This document shows positions 14,680 through 14,837 of a DNA stretch of 14,837 nucleotides, piece by piece. The notes under the pieces are model-generated. The model was given only the letters and a program-made list of their open reading frames with translations. It was not told where the DNA came from and ran no database searches. The stretch covers positions 1-14,837 of the forward strand of contig JAISZM010000070.1 of NCBI GenBank assembly GCA_031269205.1, given 5' to 3'. The stretch comes from Eubacteriales Family XIII. Incertae Sedis bacterium. Lineage in GTDB: Bacteria > Bacillota > Clostridia > Peptostreptococcales > Anaerovoracaceae. A program made the position numbers and the translations under genes. Each line of letters starts with the position of its first letter. Positions within the stretch are counted from its first letter, which is position 1.

Positions 14680-14837
14680 GAATTTTTGAGTAATGGAAAT
14701 AATTCCCGTTACTGCGTTCCGCGTGGGGTCGCCTTGCGTGTTCGCGTTCGCGCGGCGGCCCTCACAGATTTCCGTTCTTCGTTCGCGCGGCGGGGGAGCC
14801 GCCCGGCTGACCCGGTCTTTGACCCCACACTCGCCCG
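14680..14837. other. Non-coding, GC-rich region upstream of the str promoter, with short repeats
   Basis: I recognise no gene here; in particular the minus strand does not read as the end of rpoC. A 14-nt direct repeat CGTTCGCGCGGCGG occurs at 14745-14758 and 14780-14793. GTGGGGTC (14723-14730) is the reverse complement of GACCCCAC (14821-14828), so the stretch between could fold back. It may be a dispersed intergenic repeat or a structured RNA, but nothing identifies it. Confidence 0.4.

Overview
The window looks like chromosomal DNA of a GC-rich, probably anaerobic bacterium. The ribosomal protein S12 is the long 137-residue form, with the insertion before the QKRGVC motif that is typical of Bacillota (Bacilli and Clostridia). 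EF-G and S7 are canonical bacterial forms. I cannot name the genus. A CoA-acylating aldehyde dehydrogenase and large secreted Ig-like proteins fit an anaerobic, host- or biofilm-associated member of Bacillota or a nearby phylum, but that is inference.

The right end (about 14680 down to 9036, minus strand) is a str-type operon: promoter and hairpin leader, rpsL (S12), a structured 142-nt spacer, rpsG (S7), fusA (EF-G, TTG start 8 nt after rpsG), a CoA-acylating aldehyde dehydrogenase 7 nt after fusA, and trxB overlapping it by 4 nt (ATGA). No tuf gene follows fusA. Two redox or metabolic enzymes occupy that place.

The left part (1 to 8837) is a surface and secretion region. It holds three genes: the 3' end of a plus-strand gene for an adhesin-like protein (YDG/MBG-type repeat, then three lysine-rich Big_2 Ig-like domains); a convergent minus-strand gene for a 981-residue protein with a PilX-type prepilin-like N-terminus and a C-terminal beta-solenoid; and a minus-strand gene for a 1442-residue secreted S8 (subtilisin-like) protease. 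The protease carries an insert of about 210 residues inside its catalytic domain, then IPT/TIG-like, Kelch-like, InlB-B-repeat-like and two Big_2 domains. Intrinsic-terminator-like hairpins separate these genes.

The non-coding stretch 4037-4508 holds two 26-nt direct repeats and a 19-bp imperfect inverted repeat, possibly the remains of a small mobile element or a structured leader. No CRISPR array, tRNA, rRNA or intact insertion sequence is visible. Nothing clearly forms a new multi-gene system. The most unusual items are the prepilin/beta-solenoid protein, the protease with its inserted domain, the fusA-aldehyde dehydrogenase-trxB coupling, and the repeats in the 4.1-4.3 kb gap.
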